DNA from: Desulfovibrio sp. X2
GTDB lineage: Bacteria; Desulfobacterota; Desulfovibrionia; Desulfovibrionales; Desulfovibrionaceae
Assembly: GCF_000422205.1 (NCBI RefSeq)
Contig: NZ_ATHV01000003.1
Coordinates: forward strand, 1-33,162
Direction of reading: 5' to 3'
Length of the DNA: 33,162 nt
This document shows positions 8,646 through 18,458 of this stretch, in pieces (the first letter of the stretch is position 1; the number at the start of each line of letters is the position of its first letter). The notes beneath the pieces are model-generated. The model saw only the letters and a list, made by a program, of their open reading frames with translations, was not told the origin of the DNA and made no database searches. The translations under genes and the position numbers were made by a program.

Positions 8646-9740
8646 TCAGGCCTTCCCGGCCAGCTTCTCCAGTTCGTCCGCCACGCGCGCCGCGGCGTCC
8701 GGGCGCCCTTCCGCGCGCGCTGCCTCGGCCATGGCCTCGAGCCTGCCCGGCTCGGCCGCGATGCCGCCCACGGTGCGGGCCAGTATCTCCGCCGTGAGCC
8801 CCGCCTGGGGCAGGAGCACGGCCGCGCCCTTGGCCTCCAGGTAGCGGGCGTTGACCGTCTGGTGGTCGTGCGTGGCGTGCGGGAAGGGCACCAGCAGCGA
8901 GGGCGTCCCGGCCACGGTCAGCTCGGCCAGGGTCGTGGCCCCGGCGCGGCAGACCGCGAGGTCGGCCCAGGCGTAGGCCCCGGCCATGTCCTCGATGAAG
9001 GGGACGATGCGCGCTCCCGCCGGGGCGCTCTCCCCGGAAATCCCGTAGAGGCCGCGCACCCGCTCGAGGTCGCGCTCGCCGGTCTGGTGCCAGACGATGA
9101 CCCCGCGCTCGTAGAGGGCGGGCCAGGCCTCGGCCAGCATCGTGTTCAGCGCCATGGCGCCCTGGCTGCCGCCGAGCACCAGCAGGCGCAGCCGCTCGCC
9201 CGCGCGCTCGTGGCGGAGGCTTCCGAGCTCGCGGATGGCCGCGCGCACCGGGTTGCCCGTGCGCACCACCTTGGCCGGATCGAAGGCATGGCCCTCGTCC
9301 GGGTAGGTCACGAGGACCTTGTCCGCGAAGCGGGCCAGGAGGCGGTTGGCCGCGCCGGGCACGGAGTTCTGCTCGTGCACCGCGCAGGGGATGCCCTGGG
9401 TCCTGGCCGCCATCACCGGGCAGAAGCCGCCGTAGCCGCCGAAGCCCGCCACGACCTGCGGCCTGAAGGAGGCCAGCAGGCGCCGCGCCGTGAACACGCC
9501 GCCCGCGAGCCTGCAGGCCGCGCCCGCCGCGGCCACGCCCCGGCCGAGCACGCCGCGCACGGGCAGGGCCTCGAAAGCGAGTCCCGCCTTGCGCGCCAGG
9601 TCGCCCTCGGGGCCGTACTTGCCGCCGATGAAGAGGACCTCGGCCTCGGGGTTGCGGCGGCGGACCTCCTCGGCCACGGACAGGGCCGGGAAGATGTGGC
9701 CGCCCGTGCCGCCGGTGGTGAGGACCAGGCGCTTCAGCAT
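8646..9740 (-). CDS. murG: UDP-GlcNAc:lipid I N-acetylglucosaminyltransferase MurG
   Basis: MurG adds GlcNAc to lipid I to make lipid II at the inner face of the membrane. The 364-residue GT-B protein has the first glycine loop [18 protein letters not shown] at residues 8-25, [15 protein letters not shown], the second glycine loop [11 protein letters not shown], and the UDP-GlcNAc-binding segment [18 protein letters not shown]. The ATG at 9740 overlaps the end of ftsW by seven bases; the longer open frame upstream is an ftsW shadow. Length and motif order are normal. Confidence 0.97.
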   Translation of the reverse strand: MLKRLVLTTGGTGGHIFPALSVAEEVRRRNPEAEVLFIGGKYGPEGDLARKAGLAFEALPVRGVLGRGVAAAGAACRLAGGVFTARRLLASFRPQVVAGFGGYGGFCPVMAARTQGIPCAVHEQNSVPGAANRLLARFADKVLVTYPDEGHAFDPAKVVRTGNPVRAAIRELGSLRHERAGERLRLLVLGGSQGAMALNTMLAEAWPALYERGVIVWHQTGERDLERVRGLYGISGESAPAGARIVPFIEDMAGAYAWADLAVCRAGATTLAELTVAGTPSLLVPFPHATHDHQTVNARYLEAKGAAVLLPQAGLTAEILARTVGGIAAEPGRLEAMAEAARAEGRPDAAARVADELEKLAGKA

Positions 9741-10927
9741 CTGGCGCCTCCCTGAACGGCCTGTCCCACGGCCACGCCGCCGCTGTTCGCGGCCGGGGCC
9801 CCGGCCGTGCGCAGCCCGGCGGTGCGGGAGTAGTTGAGCAGCAGCCCGAGGCAGATGAAGGAGATGATGATCTGCGAGCCGCCGTAGCTCATGAAGGGCA
9901 TGGGCACGCCCTTGGGCGGCACGGTGCCGAGCACCACGGCCAGGTTGAAGAGGCAGCCGATGCCGAGGATGAGCGTGAGGCCGTAGGCCGTGAAGCGGTC
10001 GCGCAGGTCGTCCTGGCGCACGGAGATGGTGAAGGCGCGCCAGAGCAGGATGCCGATCAGCAGGATGATCAGGGTCACGCCGAGGAAGCCCGTCTCCTCG
10101 CCGACCACGGCCATGAGGAAGTCGTTGTGCGCCTCGGGCAGGAAGAAGAGCTTCTGGCGGCCCGCGCCGAGCCCCACGCCCAGGATGCGGCCGGAGCCGA
10201 AGGCGTAGAGCGACTGCACGAGCTGGTAGCCGGTGTTGCCCGCGTCCTTGAAGGGGTCGAGGAAGGCCAGGAAGCGCTTGAAGCGGTACGGCGAGTGCAG
10301 CACCAGGGCCACGGCGCCGCACACGGCCGCGCAGCAGGTGGCGAAGAGGTAGACGAAGCGCGTTCCGCCCGCCAGGCACATGAGGAAGAGCAGCGCGCAG
10401 AGGAAGGCCGCGCCGCCGAAGTCCGGCTGCAGGAGCAGCAGCAGGGCCAGGAAGCCGGTGACCGCGAAGGGCGGGATGAAGCCGATGGCGAAGCTTTTGA
10501 CCTTGTCCTGCTTGCTGGCGAAGAAGTAGCCCAGGTAGATGACCAGGGCCACCTTGGACAGCTCCAGCGGCTGGATGGAGAAGGGGCCGATGTGCAGCCA
10601 GCGGCGCGCGCCGTTGATGACCACGCCGAGCGGCGTGGCGGCCGTGACGACGAAGAGCATGATGACCAGCAGCAGCCAGAAGTAGGTGTAGCGGTAGATG
10701 AGCGCCCTGGGCGCGGCCGCGCAGGCGACCATGCACACGAGCCCCACGACGCAGAAGACGCTCTGGCGCTGGAAGAAGTAGTACTTCCCGCCGTAGAACT
10801 TCTCGGCCATGATGCCCGAGGCCGAGAGGACCATGATCAGCCCCGCGGCGGCGAGCAGCAGCCCGGCGGCCAGAAGCCACCAGTCCACGCCCTGCCAGCG
10901 GGCCCGGGTCACGTCCGCTGCGCTCAC
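9734..10927 (-). CDS. ftsW: SEDS-family septal peptidoglycan glycosyltransferase FtsW
   Basis: FtsW is the polytopic SEDS protein that polymerises lipid II at the septum together with FtsI. The 397-residue protein is mostly membrane helices from residue 16 onward. It has the conserved segments [43 protein letters not shown] and [19 protein letters not shown], and a C-terminal [11 protein letters not shown] segment as in FtsW/RodA. The start is GTG at 10927, directly abutting the murD stop codon, with GGAGG inside murD. The end overlaps murG. Confidence 0.96.
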   Translation of the reverse strand: MSAADVTRARWQGVDWWLLAAGLLLAAAGLIMVLSASGIMAEKFYGGKYYFFQRQSVFCVVGLVCMVACAAAPRALIYRYTYFWLLLVIMLFVVTAATPLGVVINGARRWLHIGPFSIQPLELSKVALVIYLGYFFASKQDKVKSFAIGFIPPFAVTGFLALLLLLQPDFGGAAFLCALLFLMCLAGGTRFVYLFATCCAAVCGAVALVLHSPYRFKRFLAFLDPFKDAGNTGYQLVQSLYAFGSGRILGVGLGAGRQKLFFLPEAHNDFLMAVVGEETGFLGVTLIILLIGILLWRAFTISVRQDDLRDRFTAYGLTLILGIGCLFNLAVVLGTVPPKGVPMPFMSYGGSQIIISFICLGLLLNYSRTAGLRTAGAPAANSGGVAVGQAVQGGARC

Positions 10928-12217
10928 CTAGAGTCCCTCCGCGATGCGCTTGAAATCGTCGCCGCGTTCCTTGTAGCTGCCGTAGAGATCGAAGCTCGAG
11001 GTGCCCGGCGAGAGCAGGATCACGTCGCCCTCCTGGGCCTCGGCGAAGAGCTTCCTCACCGCGGGCTCGAGCGTGGGCTCCCAGAACACCGGCAGATGCG
11101 GCGCCCAGGCGGGCTCGAAGACCTCGCGGCTGGCGCCGAACAGGCCGATGCTCTTCACGCGCTCCTTGAGGAGCGGCACCAGGGCCGCGGGCTCGCCGCC
11201 CTTGAACTTGCCGCCCGCGAGCAGGCGGATGGGACGGTCGAAGGAGGCCACGGCCGCGGCCACGGCGTCGAGCGTGGTGGCCTTGGAGTCGTCCACGAAG
11301 AGCACGCCGCGCTTCTCGGCCACGATCTGCAGCCGGTGCGGCTTGGGCGTGAAGGTCGCGACGGCGGCCCGGGCCTGCTCCTCGGTCACGCCGAAGGGGC
11401 GCACGGCCAGCCAGGCGGCCTCCATGTTAGCCTTGTTGTGCGGCCCGACGAGCCTGGTCACGTCCGTGAAGCGCTCCGTGGGCACGAAATAGGTGCGCGA
11501 GGCCTTGGTGAAGGCCCGGCGCTCGAGCTCGTCGCGCATCTCGAGCGGCGCGATGGCCAGGTTGCCCGCCGCCTGGACGGCGAAGAGCTGCAGCTTTGCC
11601 CGCAGGTACTCCTCCATGTCCTTGTGGTAGTCCAGGTGGTTGGGCGAGAAGTTCAGCAGCACGCCCACCTGCGGGTGGAAGGAATGGCAGTTCTGCAGCT
11701 GGAAGCTCGAGACCTCGAGCACCAGGACGTCGGCCCTCTCGCCCGAGAGCAGGTACTCCGAGGGCGGGGTGCCGATGTTGCCGCCGAGGAAGACCTTCTT
11801 CCCGGCCGTCTCCAGCATGTGGGCGATGAGCGAGACCGTGGTGGTCTTGCCGTTGGTCCCGGTCACGGCGATGACCGGCGCGTCGAAGAACCAGGAGGCC
11901 AGCTCGAGCTCGGCCATGATCTTCTGCTCCGGGATGCCCGTGAGCTCCTTTTCCAGCGAGGCCCGGGCGATGCCGGGCGAGAGCACGATCATGTCGGCGC
12001 CGGTGAACTGCCCGGCGCTGTGGGCGCCGGACTGGAAGGCCACGGCGGTCTCTTCGATGAAGGCGCGCACGGCGTCGGAGGGCTCGGCCTTGTCGAGCAG
12101 GGTGACTTCCGCGCCCAGGGCGAGCAGCAGGCGCACGGCGGCGCGGCCGGACGCTCCCGCGCCCACGACCACGGCCTTGTGGCCCCTGAGCTGTCCCGGA
12201 TGGATGAGTTCGCGCAC
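10928..12217 (-). CDS. murD: UDP-N-acetylmuramoyl-L-alanine--D-glutamate ligase MurD
   Basis: MurD adds D-glutamate to UDP-MurNAc-L-Ala with ATP. The 429-residue protein has an N-terminal GAGASGRAAVRLLLALG motif, the Mur P-loop GTNGKTTTVSL (from residue 120), FSPNHLDYH, a Mur-ligase middle region with NKANMEAAW, and the C-terminal DDSKATTLDA typical of MurD. The start is GTG at 12217, with GAGGTACAGG just upstream. It lies 16 bases after mraY and abuts ftsW. Confidence 0.97.
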   Translation of the reverse strand: MRELIHPGQLRGHKAVVVGAGASGRAAVRLLLALGAEVTLLDKAEPSDAVRAFIEETAVAFQSGAHSAGQFTGADMIVLSPGIARASLEKELTGIPEQKIMAELELASWFFDAPVIAVTGTNGKTTTVSLIAHMLETAGKKVFLGGNIGTPPSEYLLSGERADVLVLEVSSFQLQNCHSFHPQVGVLLNFSPNHLDYHKDMEEYLRAKLQLFAVQAAGNLAIAPLEMRDELERRAFTKASRTYFVPTERFTDVTRLVGPHNKANMEAAWLAVRPFGVTEEQARAAVATFTPKPHRLQIVAEKRGVLFVDDSKATTLDAVAAAVASFDRPIRLLAGGKFKGGEPAALVPLLKERVKSIGLFGASREVFEPAWAPHLPVFWEPTLEPAVRKLFAEAQEGDVILLSPGTSSFDLYGSYKERGDDFKRIAEGL

Positions 12218-12233
12218 GATCCTGTACCTCGTG

Positions 12234-13310
12234 TTACCTGAGCTTGAGCGTGCTGAGCGCCACCAGGGCGAAGAGCACGGATATGATCCAGAAGCGGATG
12301 ATGATCTTGGACTCCGGGATGCCTTTCATCTCGAAGTGGTGGTGCAGCGGGGCCATGCGGAAGATGCGCTTGCCGCCGGTCATCTTGAAGTAGCCCACCT
12401 GCACGATGACCGAGAGGGTCTCGATGACGAAGAGGCCGCCCACGACCACGAGCAGCAGCTCCTGCTTGGCCGTGACGGCCACGAAGCCGAGCGCGCCGCC
12501 GAGCGAGAGCGAGCCCACGTCGCCCATGAAGATCTGGGCCGGATAGGCGTTGAACCAGAGGAAGCCGAGGCCCGCGCCGAGCAGCGAGGAGCAGAAGACC
12601 GTGATCTCGCCCACCCCGGGCACGTAGGGCACCTGGAGGTAGTCGGCCATCTTCACGTTGCCCGCCACGTAGACGAAGACGCCGAAGACCACGGCCGCGA
12701 CCACGGTGGGCACGATGGCCAGGCCGTCCAGGCCGTCGGTCAGGTTCACGCCGTTGGAGGCGCCGACCATGACCAGGATGGCGAAGGGCACGTACATCCA
12801 GAACAGGTCCGGATGGAAATTCTTGAAGAAAGGCACGGCCAGCTTGGTGGAGTAGGCCGGGTCGCGCAGGAGCACGGCCACGGCGATGCCCGCCACCACG
12901 ATCTGGCCGAGGAACTTGGCCTTGGCCGAGAGCCCCTTGTTCTTGTGGCGGCAGACCTTCAGGTAGTCGTCGTAGAGCCCCACCGCGCCGAAGCCGCAGA
13001 AGACCAGGAGCACGAGCCAGACGCGCGAGTTGCTGATGTCCGCCCAGAGCAGCGTGGCGGGCAGGCAGGCGGCCATGATCAGCAGGCCGCCCATGGTCGG
13101 GGTGCCCGCCTTGGAAGCGTGCGCCTTGACGTCCTCGTGGATGCACTGGCCGCACTTGAGCCTGGTCAGCCAGCGGATCATGGCCGGGCCGAAGGCGATG
13201 GCGATGATCAGCGCCGTGAGGAAGGCGTAGATGGAGCGGAACGTGATGTAGCGGAAGACGTTCAGCGCGCTGAACTGGTCCGACAGCGGGAAGAGCAGGT
13301 TGTACAGCAT
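12234..13310 (-). CDS. mraY: Phospho-N-acetylmuramoyl-pentapeptide transferase MraY
   Basis: MraY transfers phospho-MurNAc-pentapeptide to undecaprenyl phosphate, giving lipid I in the inner membrane. The 358-residue protein is predicted to have about ten membrane helices. It has KAGTPTMGG near the first cytoplasmic loop, the acidic GLYDDYLKV, the Mg-binding [22 protein letters not shown], and the histidine motif [10 protein letters not shown]. The ATG at 13310 directly abuts the murF stop codon (13311-13313). Confidence 0.97.
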   Translation of the reverse strand: MLYNLLFPLSDQFSALNVFRYITFRSIYAFLTALIIAIAFGPAMIRWLTRLKCGQCIHEDVKAHASKAGTPTMGGLLIMAACLPATLLWADISNSRVWLVLLVFCGFGAVGLYDDYLKVCRHKNKGLSAKAKFLGQIVVAGIAVAVLLRDPAYSTKLAVPFFKNFHPDLFWMYVPFAILVMVGASNGVNLTDGLDGLAIVPTVVAAVVFGVFVYVAGNVKMADYLQVPYVPGVGEITVFCSSLLGAGLGFLWFNAYPAQIFMGDVGSLSLGGALGFVAVTAKQELLLVVVGGLFVIETLSVIVQVGYFKMTGGKRIFRMAPLHHHFEMKGIPESKIIIRFWIISVLFALVALSTLKLR

Positions 13311-14708
13311 CTATTTCTCCTCCCCCTGCGTGCAGAAAATGTCGTCGAGGACCTTCAGGAACTCCTCCATGCGGCAGGACCGCGAGCCCTTGACCAGGAT
13401 CACTCCCTTGTCCGTGCCCTTCTCGGCCCAGGCCGCGGCGAGGCCCTCGGCGTCCCCGGCTGCGGCGAAGGCGCCCGCGAAGCCGCCCTCCGCGAGCCCG
13501 GCCCGCACGGCCTCGGCCATCGTGCCGCGCCAGAACAGGGCCATGACCGGCCTTTCGGCGATGAAGCGGCCGAGCGCGCGGTGTTCTTCCTCGGCCCCGC
13601 CGCCGAGCTCGAGCATGTCGCCGAGCACCAGGGCCAGGGGCTGCCCCGCGGCCATCTGCGCGGCGCAGTCCACGGCGCTGCGCATGGACAGCGGGTTGGC
13701 GTTGTAGGTGTCGTCGATGAGCGTCACGCAGCCCGCCTCGCGGCAGCAGAAGCGGCCCTCGACATGGACGGGATGGGCCAGGGCGTCGGCCGTGGCGGCG
13801 AGGTCCATGCCGCAAAGCGAGGCCACGGCGAAGGCCGCGCCCACGTTCTCGGCGAAGTGCGCCCCGGGATAGGGCAGCTCGCAGGCGATCTCCCTGCCGC
13901 GCACGCTGAGCTCGAACCTGCCCGTGCCCGTCCCGGCGGCGCCAGCGTAGCGGCAGAGCACGTCGGCGGGCACGGCGGGATCGGTGGAGAGCGAGACGGT
14001 CTTCACGTCGTAGGCCTTGGCCGCCTCCCAGAGCTCCGGGTAGCAGCGGTTGACCACGGCCGTGCCGCCCTCACGCACGAAGCCGAGCAGCGAGGCCTTG
14101 GCGCGGGCCACGCCCGCGAGGTCGCCGAGCCCCTCGAGGTGGGCCGGGCCGATGTTGTGCACCACGGCGATGTCGGGCAGGGCCACGGAGCCGAGCTCCT
14201 CCATGTCGTGGGGCTTGCTGATGCCGAGCTCGAGCACCCAGTGGTCCTCGGCGCCGGAGGTGCCGAGAATGGTCAGGGGCAGGCCGAGCTGGTTGTTGAA
14301 GTTCTTGTGGTTCTTGGCCACCACGAAGCGCGCGCCCAGGACCTGGGCGATCATCTCCTTGAGCGTGGTCTTGCCCGCGGAGCCGGTCACGGCCACCACG
14401 CGCGCCTTGCAGCGAAGCCGCCACCAGCGGGCCAGGCGGCCGAGCGCGCGCAGGACGTCGGGCACCACGAGCACCGGCGCGCCGAGGCCCGGCAGGGGCC
14501 GCGCCGCCAGGACCGCGACGGCGCCCTGCTCCACCGCTTTCGGGGCGAAGTCGTGGCCGTCGGCGCGCTCGCCGGGCAGGCAGACGAAGAGGTCGCCCGT
14601 CCCGGCCTGGCGGCTGTCCGCCACGGCGCGGCGCACGGCGAGACCCATGGCCTCCCGCGGCACGTCCACGCCGAGCGCGGCTGCGATCTCGCCCAGGCTC
14701 ACGCGCAT
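13311..14708 (-). CDS. murF: UDP-MurNAc-tripeptide--D-Ala-D-Ala ligase MurF
   Basis: MurF adds D-Ala-D-Ala to the stem tripeptide, completing the soluble precursor. The 465-residue protein has the N-terminal DSRQAGTGDLFVCLPGERADGHDF typical of MurE/MurF, the P-loop TGSAGKTTLKEM (GSAGKTT at 109-115), KNFNNQLGLPLT, the substrate segment DDTYNANPLSMRSA and the late KGSRSCRMEEFL. The ATG at 14708 overlaps the end of murE by ten bases. The longer open frame upstream is a murE shadow. The D-Ala-D-Ala supplier ddl is not in this cluster. Confidence 0.96.
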   Translation of the reverse strand: MRVSLGEIAAALGVDVPREAMGLAVRRAVADSRQAGTGDLFVCLPGERADGHDFAPKAVEQGAVAVLAARPLPGLGAPVLVVPDVLRALGRLARWWRLRCKARVVAVTGSAGKTTLKEMIAQVLGARFVVAKNHKNFNNQLGLPLTILGTSGAEDHWVLELGISKPHDMEELGSVALPDIAVVHNIGPAHLEGLGDLAGVARAKASLLGFVREGGTAVVNRCYPELWEAAKAYDVKTVSLSTDPAVPADVLCRYAGAAGTGTGRFELSVRGREIACELPYPGAHFAENVGAAFAVASLCGMDLAATADALAHPVHVEGRFCCREAGCVTLIDDTYNANPLSMRSAVDCAAQMAAGQPLALVLGDMLELGGGAEEEHRALGRFIAERPVMALFWRGTMAEAVRAGLAEGGFAGAFAAAGDAEGLAAAWAEKGTDKGVILVKGSRSCRMEEFLKVLDDIFCTQGEEK

Positions 14709-16171
14709 TCGAGCACCTCGCGCACCACCTGCGCGTCGTTGAAGGGGAACTTCAGCTCGCCGATCTGCTGGTACATCTCGTGGCCCTTGCCCGCGATCAC
14801 GCAGACGTCCTCGGGGCCGAGCCCCTCGAGCGCCACGCGGATGGCCTCGCGCCGGTCGACCTCCTCCACGACCTGCGCCGCTCCGGCCAGGCCGGGGCGC
14901 ACGTCGTCCATGATGCGGAAGGGGTCCTCGTTGCGCGGGTTGTCCGAGGTCAGCACGGCCACGTCGGCCCACGAGGCCACGGCATGGCCCATGAGCGGCC
15001 GCTTGGTGCGGTCGCGGTCGCCGCCGCAGCCGAAGACCACCACGAGCTTTTTGGGCCGGAGGGACTTCACGGCCGAGAGCACGTTCTCGAGGGCGTCCGG
15101 GGTGTGGGCGTAGTCCACGAAGACGTTCAGCCCCTTGGGGTTGGGCACGCGCTCCAGGCGTCCGGGCACGCCGTAGAAGTCGTTCAGCACGCGCATGGCC
15201 TTGAGCGGCAGGCCGAGCCCGAGGCCCGCGCCGATGGCGGCCAGGATGTTCTGCGCGTTGTGGCGGCCGACCAGGGGCGAGGAGATGTGGATGGTGCGGT
15301 CCTCCCACATGATCTCGAGCTCCATGCCCGCGGCCGAGGAGGAGACGAGGCGTCCGTTCAGGGCGCGGAAGTCGCCCTCGGGCGGCTGGGTCAGGCCGTA
15401 GCCCACGGCGCCGGGGATGGAGCGCAGGAGCATGAGGCAGGAGGGGTCGTCCCAGTTGAGCACCGCGGTGCGGCCGGGGGCGGAGTACTCGCTGAAGAGC
15501 CTGCTCTTGGCCGCGAGGTAGTTCTCCATGGTGCCGTGGTAGTCCAGGTGGTCCTGGGTCAGGTTGGTCATCACGGCCACGTCGTAGAGCAGCCCGGCCA
15601 CGCGGGCCTGGTCCAGGGCGTGGGAGGAGACCTCCATGACCGCGGCCTCGACCTTGGCGCGAGCCATGTTGGCCAACAGCTCGTGCGTCTTCCAGCAGTC
15701 CGGGGTGGTCAGCTGCGACTCGAGCACCACGCCGGGCCAGCGGTAGTTGATGGTCCCGAGCACGCCCACGCGGCGGCCGTTGGCGTGCATCAGGTACTCG
15801 ACGAGATAGGCCGTGGTGGTCTTGCCGTTGGTGCCGGTCACGCCCACGAGCTTGAAGGGATGGGCGCGGGTCCTGAAGTAGGCCGCGGCCAGCTCGCCCA
15901 GGGCGCGCGCCGGGTCCGGGTGCAGCACGAGCTCGGCCTTGGCGTTCGCGGGCCAGCCCTCGGCGTTGCGCGCCACCACGAAGGCCGCGCCGCGCTCGAG
16001 CGCCTGGGGGATGAAGACGGCGCCGTCGACCTTGGCCCCGGGAACGGCCACGAAGACGTCGCCCGGACGGACCTTGCCCGAGTGCGTCCAGACCATGAGC
16101 CCCTCGCCGACCCTGGCGAGAAGATCCGTCCACTGCCTGCTGAGCGCCGATGTCATGTCAGGATTCCGCAT
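14699..16171 (-). CDS. murE: UDP-MurNAc-tripeptide synthetase MurE, meso-DAP type
   Basis: MurE adds the third stem-peptide residue. The 490-residue protein has the P-loop GTNGKTTTAYL (113-119 core), TTPDCW, EVSSHALDQARV, TQDHLDYHGTM and FVDYAHTPDAL. The motif SDNPRNEDP (DNPR at 410-413) is the signature of ligases that use meso-diaminopimelate, as in most Gram-negatives. The ATG at 16171 overlaps ftsI by 14 bases but has only a weak ribosome site. A second in-frame ATG at 16156 (MTSALSRQW), just past the ftsI stop, is nearly as likely and would shorten the protein by five residues. Confidence 0.95.
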   Translation of the reverse strand: MRNPDMTSALSRQWTDLLARVGEGLMVWTHSGKVRPGDVFVAVPGAKVDGAVFIPQALERGAAFVVARNAEGWPANAKAELVLHPDPARALGELAAAYFRTRAHPFKLVGVTGTNGKTTTAYLVEYLMHANGRRVGVLGTINYRWPGVVLESQLTTPDCWKTHELLANMARAKVEAAVMEVSSHALDQARVAGLLYDVAVMTNLTQDHLDYHGTMENYLAAKSRLFSEYSAPGRTAVLNWDDPSCLMLLRSIPGAVGYGLTQPPEGDFRALNGRLVSSSAAGMELEIMWEDRTIHISSPLVGRHNAQNILAAIGAGLGLGLPLKAMRVLNDFYGVPGRLERVPNPKGLNVFVDYAHTPDALENVLSAVKSLRPKKLVVVFGCGGDRDRTKRPLMGHAVASWADVAVLTSDNPRNEDPFRIMDDVRPGLAGAAQVVEEVDRREAIRVALEGLGPEDVCVIAGKGHEMYQQIGELKFPFNDAQVVREVLECA

Positions 16172-18152
16172 AGCTTTTGAGCCACAAGGTGAAAGTTGGG
16201 GCCTTCTTGGGCCAATCCTCTCCGGCCGAGGGAGACTGCTTCTGCACCACCGCGCCGTGCCCTTCGAGCTTCGGGACCACGCCCTGCCGGGCGAGTATCT
16301 CCACGGCCCGGCGCAGCGGCATGCCGCACACGTCCGGGACCTTGCCGTCCGCGAGAGCGGCCTCGGGCCGCTCGACCTTGGCCACGACCTGCGAACCGTC
16401 CGCGTCCTTGGCGGCCACGTCCACGGGACAGTCCGCGCTGCCCGGAAGCTGGCAGGTGTAGGCCAGGGTGCCGACGGCCACCTGGCGCACCACGGGCAGC
16501 GCGACCATGGAGCCGTAGAAGACGCGGCTCGGGTCGTCGACCATGGCCAGGATCAGGTACTTGGGTTTGTCGCCGGGGATGAAGCCCACGAAGGACGAGA
16601 GGTAGTTCTTGCCGTAGCCGCCGCCGGGCAGGGCCTTCTGGGCCGTGCCGGTCTTGCCGCCCACGACCATGCCGTCGATGTGGGCCTTGACGCCCGTGCC
16701 GGCGTTCTCGACGACGCCGATCATCATCTGCCGCACCTTGCGCGTGACCTCTTCGTCGAAAACGCGCACGCCCGGCTCGGTGGGGCCGGGCGGGTCCTTG
16801 ACCAGGCGCAGGGGCTTGAGCACTCCTCCGTCAGCCAGACACAAATAGGCTTTGGCCAGCTGCAGCGGCGTGACGCCGATGCCCTGGCCGAAAGCGATGT
16901 TCGCGAGTCCCATTTCGCCCCACTCGCCGGGCGGCCTGAGAAGCCCCCTGCCCTCGCCGGGCAGGAGGAGTCCGGGCCGCTCGCCGAAGCCGAGCTTGGT
17001 GAGGTACTTGTAATAGGTCGGCGCACCGAGGTCCAGGCCGATCTTGGCCGCGCCGATGTTCGACGAGTAGCGGATCACGTCGCTGACCGTCAGCCAGCCG
17101 TAGGAGTGGATGTCGTCGTGGATCGTGTGGTGCAGGAACTTCCACTTGCCGTCCTCGCAGAAGTAGCGGGTGTCCGGCGTGACGCGGCGCTCCTGCAGGG
17201 CGGCGGCCACCATCAAGGGCTTCATGGTGGAGCCCGGCTCGTAGACGTCCATGGCCGCGCGGTCGCGCATCACGTCCAGGGGCTGGCGGCGGTAGATGTT
17301 CGGGTTGAAGAACGGGAAGTTGGCCAGGGCCAGGATCTCGCCCGTGGGCACGTCGACCACGATGCACACGCCCGCGCGGGCGTTGTACTTGGTGACCACG
17401 TTCGCCAGGGCGGTCTCGGCCAGGTCCTGGATGTGGGCGTCGATGGTCAGGGTCACGTCGTGGCCGTCGATGTCCATCTCGCGGCCCTGGGCGTCGAGGT
17501 ACAGGCGGTGGCCCACGGCGTCGCGCTGGACCACGAACTCGGCCTTGCCCCCGGCCAGGGAGTCGTCCATGGAGCGCTCGACGCCGTCCAGCCCCTTGCC
17601 GTCCACGCCCACGAAGCCGAGCACCTGCCCGGCGAGGCTGTTGTTCGGGTAGAGGCGGCCGTACTCGTAGGTCAGGTAGACCCCGTGCAGCTTCTCCTGG
17701 CTCACGGCCAGGGCCGCGCGGTCGTCCACGTAGCGGGCGATCCACACGAAGCTGCGCCGCGTGGTGATCTTGCTGCGGATCTCGGCCGGGGACTGGCTCA
17801 GGTCCTTGGCCAGGGCGCGGACCACGGCCTCGCGGTTCTCGATCTCCACGGGGTTCACGTACACGGAGTTGAAGCGCACGCTGCGGGCGAGCTGGCGGCC
17901 GTCGCGGTCCAGTATCTCGCCGCGCTCGCCGCGCTCGAAGTCGGCGGCCAGGTGCTGGCGCTTGGCCTGCTCGGCCAGCCAGGGGCCCTCGACGATCTGC
18001 ACGTAGCCCGCGCGCACCCAGAGCCCGACCCAGGCCAGGGCGAAGAACGCGGCCACGGCCCAGATGCGCCAGCGGCCGTCCCCGGAGGGACGCACCGTCG
18101 CGGTCTGGCGCCGCACCCGGGCCTTCCTGTTGCTCGTCGATTTGCCGGTCAT
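16158..18152 (-). CDS. ftsI: Septal transpeptidase FtsI (PBP3) with C-terminal PASTA domain
   Basis: FtsI is the class B penicillin-binding protein that crosslinks septal peptidoglycan with FtsW. The 664-residue protein has a short basic cytoplasmic tail, one membrane segment at about 29-48, and a PBP dimer domain (ERGEILDRDGRQLA, NNSLAGQVLGFVG). The transpeptidase domain holds the SxxK motif as STMK (catalytic S308), the SxN motif as SSN (363-365) and KTGTA (500-504). Residues about 605-664 (VPDVCGMPLRRAVEIL and following) form a PASTA domain, absent from E. coli FtsI. The ATG at 18152 lies 12 bases after ftsL. Confidence 0.96.
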   Translation of the reverse strand: MTGKSTSNRKARVRRQTATVRPSGDGRWRIWAVAAFFALAWVGLWVRAGYVQIVEGPWLAEQAKRQHLAADFERGERGEILDRDGRQLARSVRFNSVYVNPVEIENREAVVRALAKDLSQSPAEIRSKITTRRSFVWIARYVDDRAALAVSQEKLHGVYLTYEYGRLYPNNSLAGQVLGFVGVDGKGLDGVERSMDDSLAGGKAEFVVQRDAVGHRLYLDAQGREMDIDGHDVTLTIDAHIQDLAETALANVVTKYNARAGVCIVVDVPTGEILALANFPFFNPNIYRRQPLDVMRDRAAMDVYEPGSTMKPLMVAAALQERRVTPDTRYFCEDGKWKFLHHTIHDDIHSYGWLTVSDVIRYSSNIGAAKIGLDLGAPTYYKYLTKLGFGERPGLLLPGEGRGLLRPPGEWGEMGLANIAFGQGIGVTPLQLAKAYLCLADGGVLKPLRLVKDPPGPTEPGVRVFDEEVTRKVRQMMIGVVENAGTGVKAHIDGMVVGGKTGTAQKALPGGGYGKNYLSSFVGFIPGDKPKYLILAMVDDPSRVFYGSMVALPVVRQVAVGTLAYTCQLPGSADCPVDVAAKDADGSQVVAKVERPEAALADGKVPDVCGMPLRRAVEILARQGVVPKLEGHGAVVQKQSPSAGEDWPKKAPTFTLWLKSYAES

Positions 18153-18164
18153 GGCCGTCCGGGG

Positions 18165-18458
18165 CTACTGCCCCGCCTCCACGTGCCTGATCTGGCCGGA
18201 CTTGGCCTGGGCCAGCCCGAACTGCTGAGCCATCTCGCGGATGCGCTGGGGGGAGAGCAGGTTGCTGCGCTCGACCTCCAGCTTGGCCACCAGGGCGGTC
18301 TTGTTCTCCAGCTCCTGCTCCTGGTGCTCGATGCGGTACGCCAGGTCCCAGCGCTCGATGTTCAGCCAGACGAGGGAGAGCCCGAGCGTCAAGAGGAGCG
18401 CCAGGAGAAGAAGGAGGGCCGTGAGGTCGCCCCGTGAGCCGAGCAGCACCTTAAGCAT
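18165..18458 (-). CDS. ftsL: Cell division protein FtsL
   Basis: This is a 97-residue bitopic protein. It has a short N-terminus, a strongly hydrophobic segment at about 13-32, then a coiled-coil stretch (HQEQELENKTALVAKLEVERSNLL) and a C-terminal PQRIREMAQQFGL segment typical of FtsL. FtsL forms a complex with FtsQ and FtsB that activates FtsW-FtsI. Its sequence is poorly conserved, so the call rests on architecture plus position between rsmH and ftsI. The ATG overlaps the rsmH stop codon by eight bases. Confidence 0.92.
   Translation of the reverse strand: MLKVLLGSRGDLTALLLLLALLLTLGLSLVWLNIERWDLAYRIEHQEQELENKTALVAKLEVERSNLLSPQRIREMAQQFGLAQAKSGQIRHVEAGQ

Noticed and set aside
8646-10880. 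A 744-residue minus-strand frame upstream of MurG
   Set aside because: The extension is a shadow frame of ftsW; MurG starts at its own ATG at 9740 with the normal N-terminal glycine loop.
13311-16133. A 940-residue minus-strand frame that could suggest a MurE-MurF fusion
   Set aside because: Only the part from 14708 downward encodes MurF. The upstream half is an out-of-frame shadow of murE, and MurF has its own ATG.
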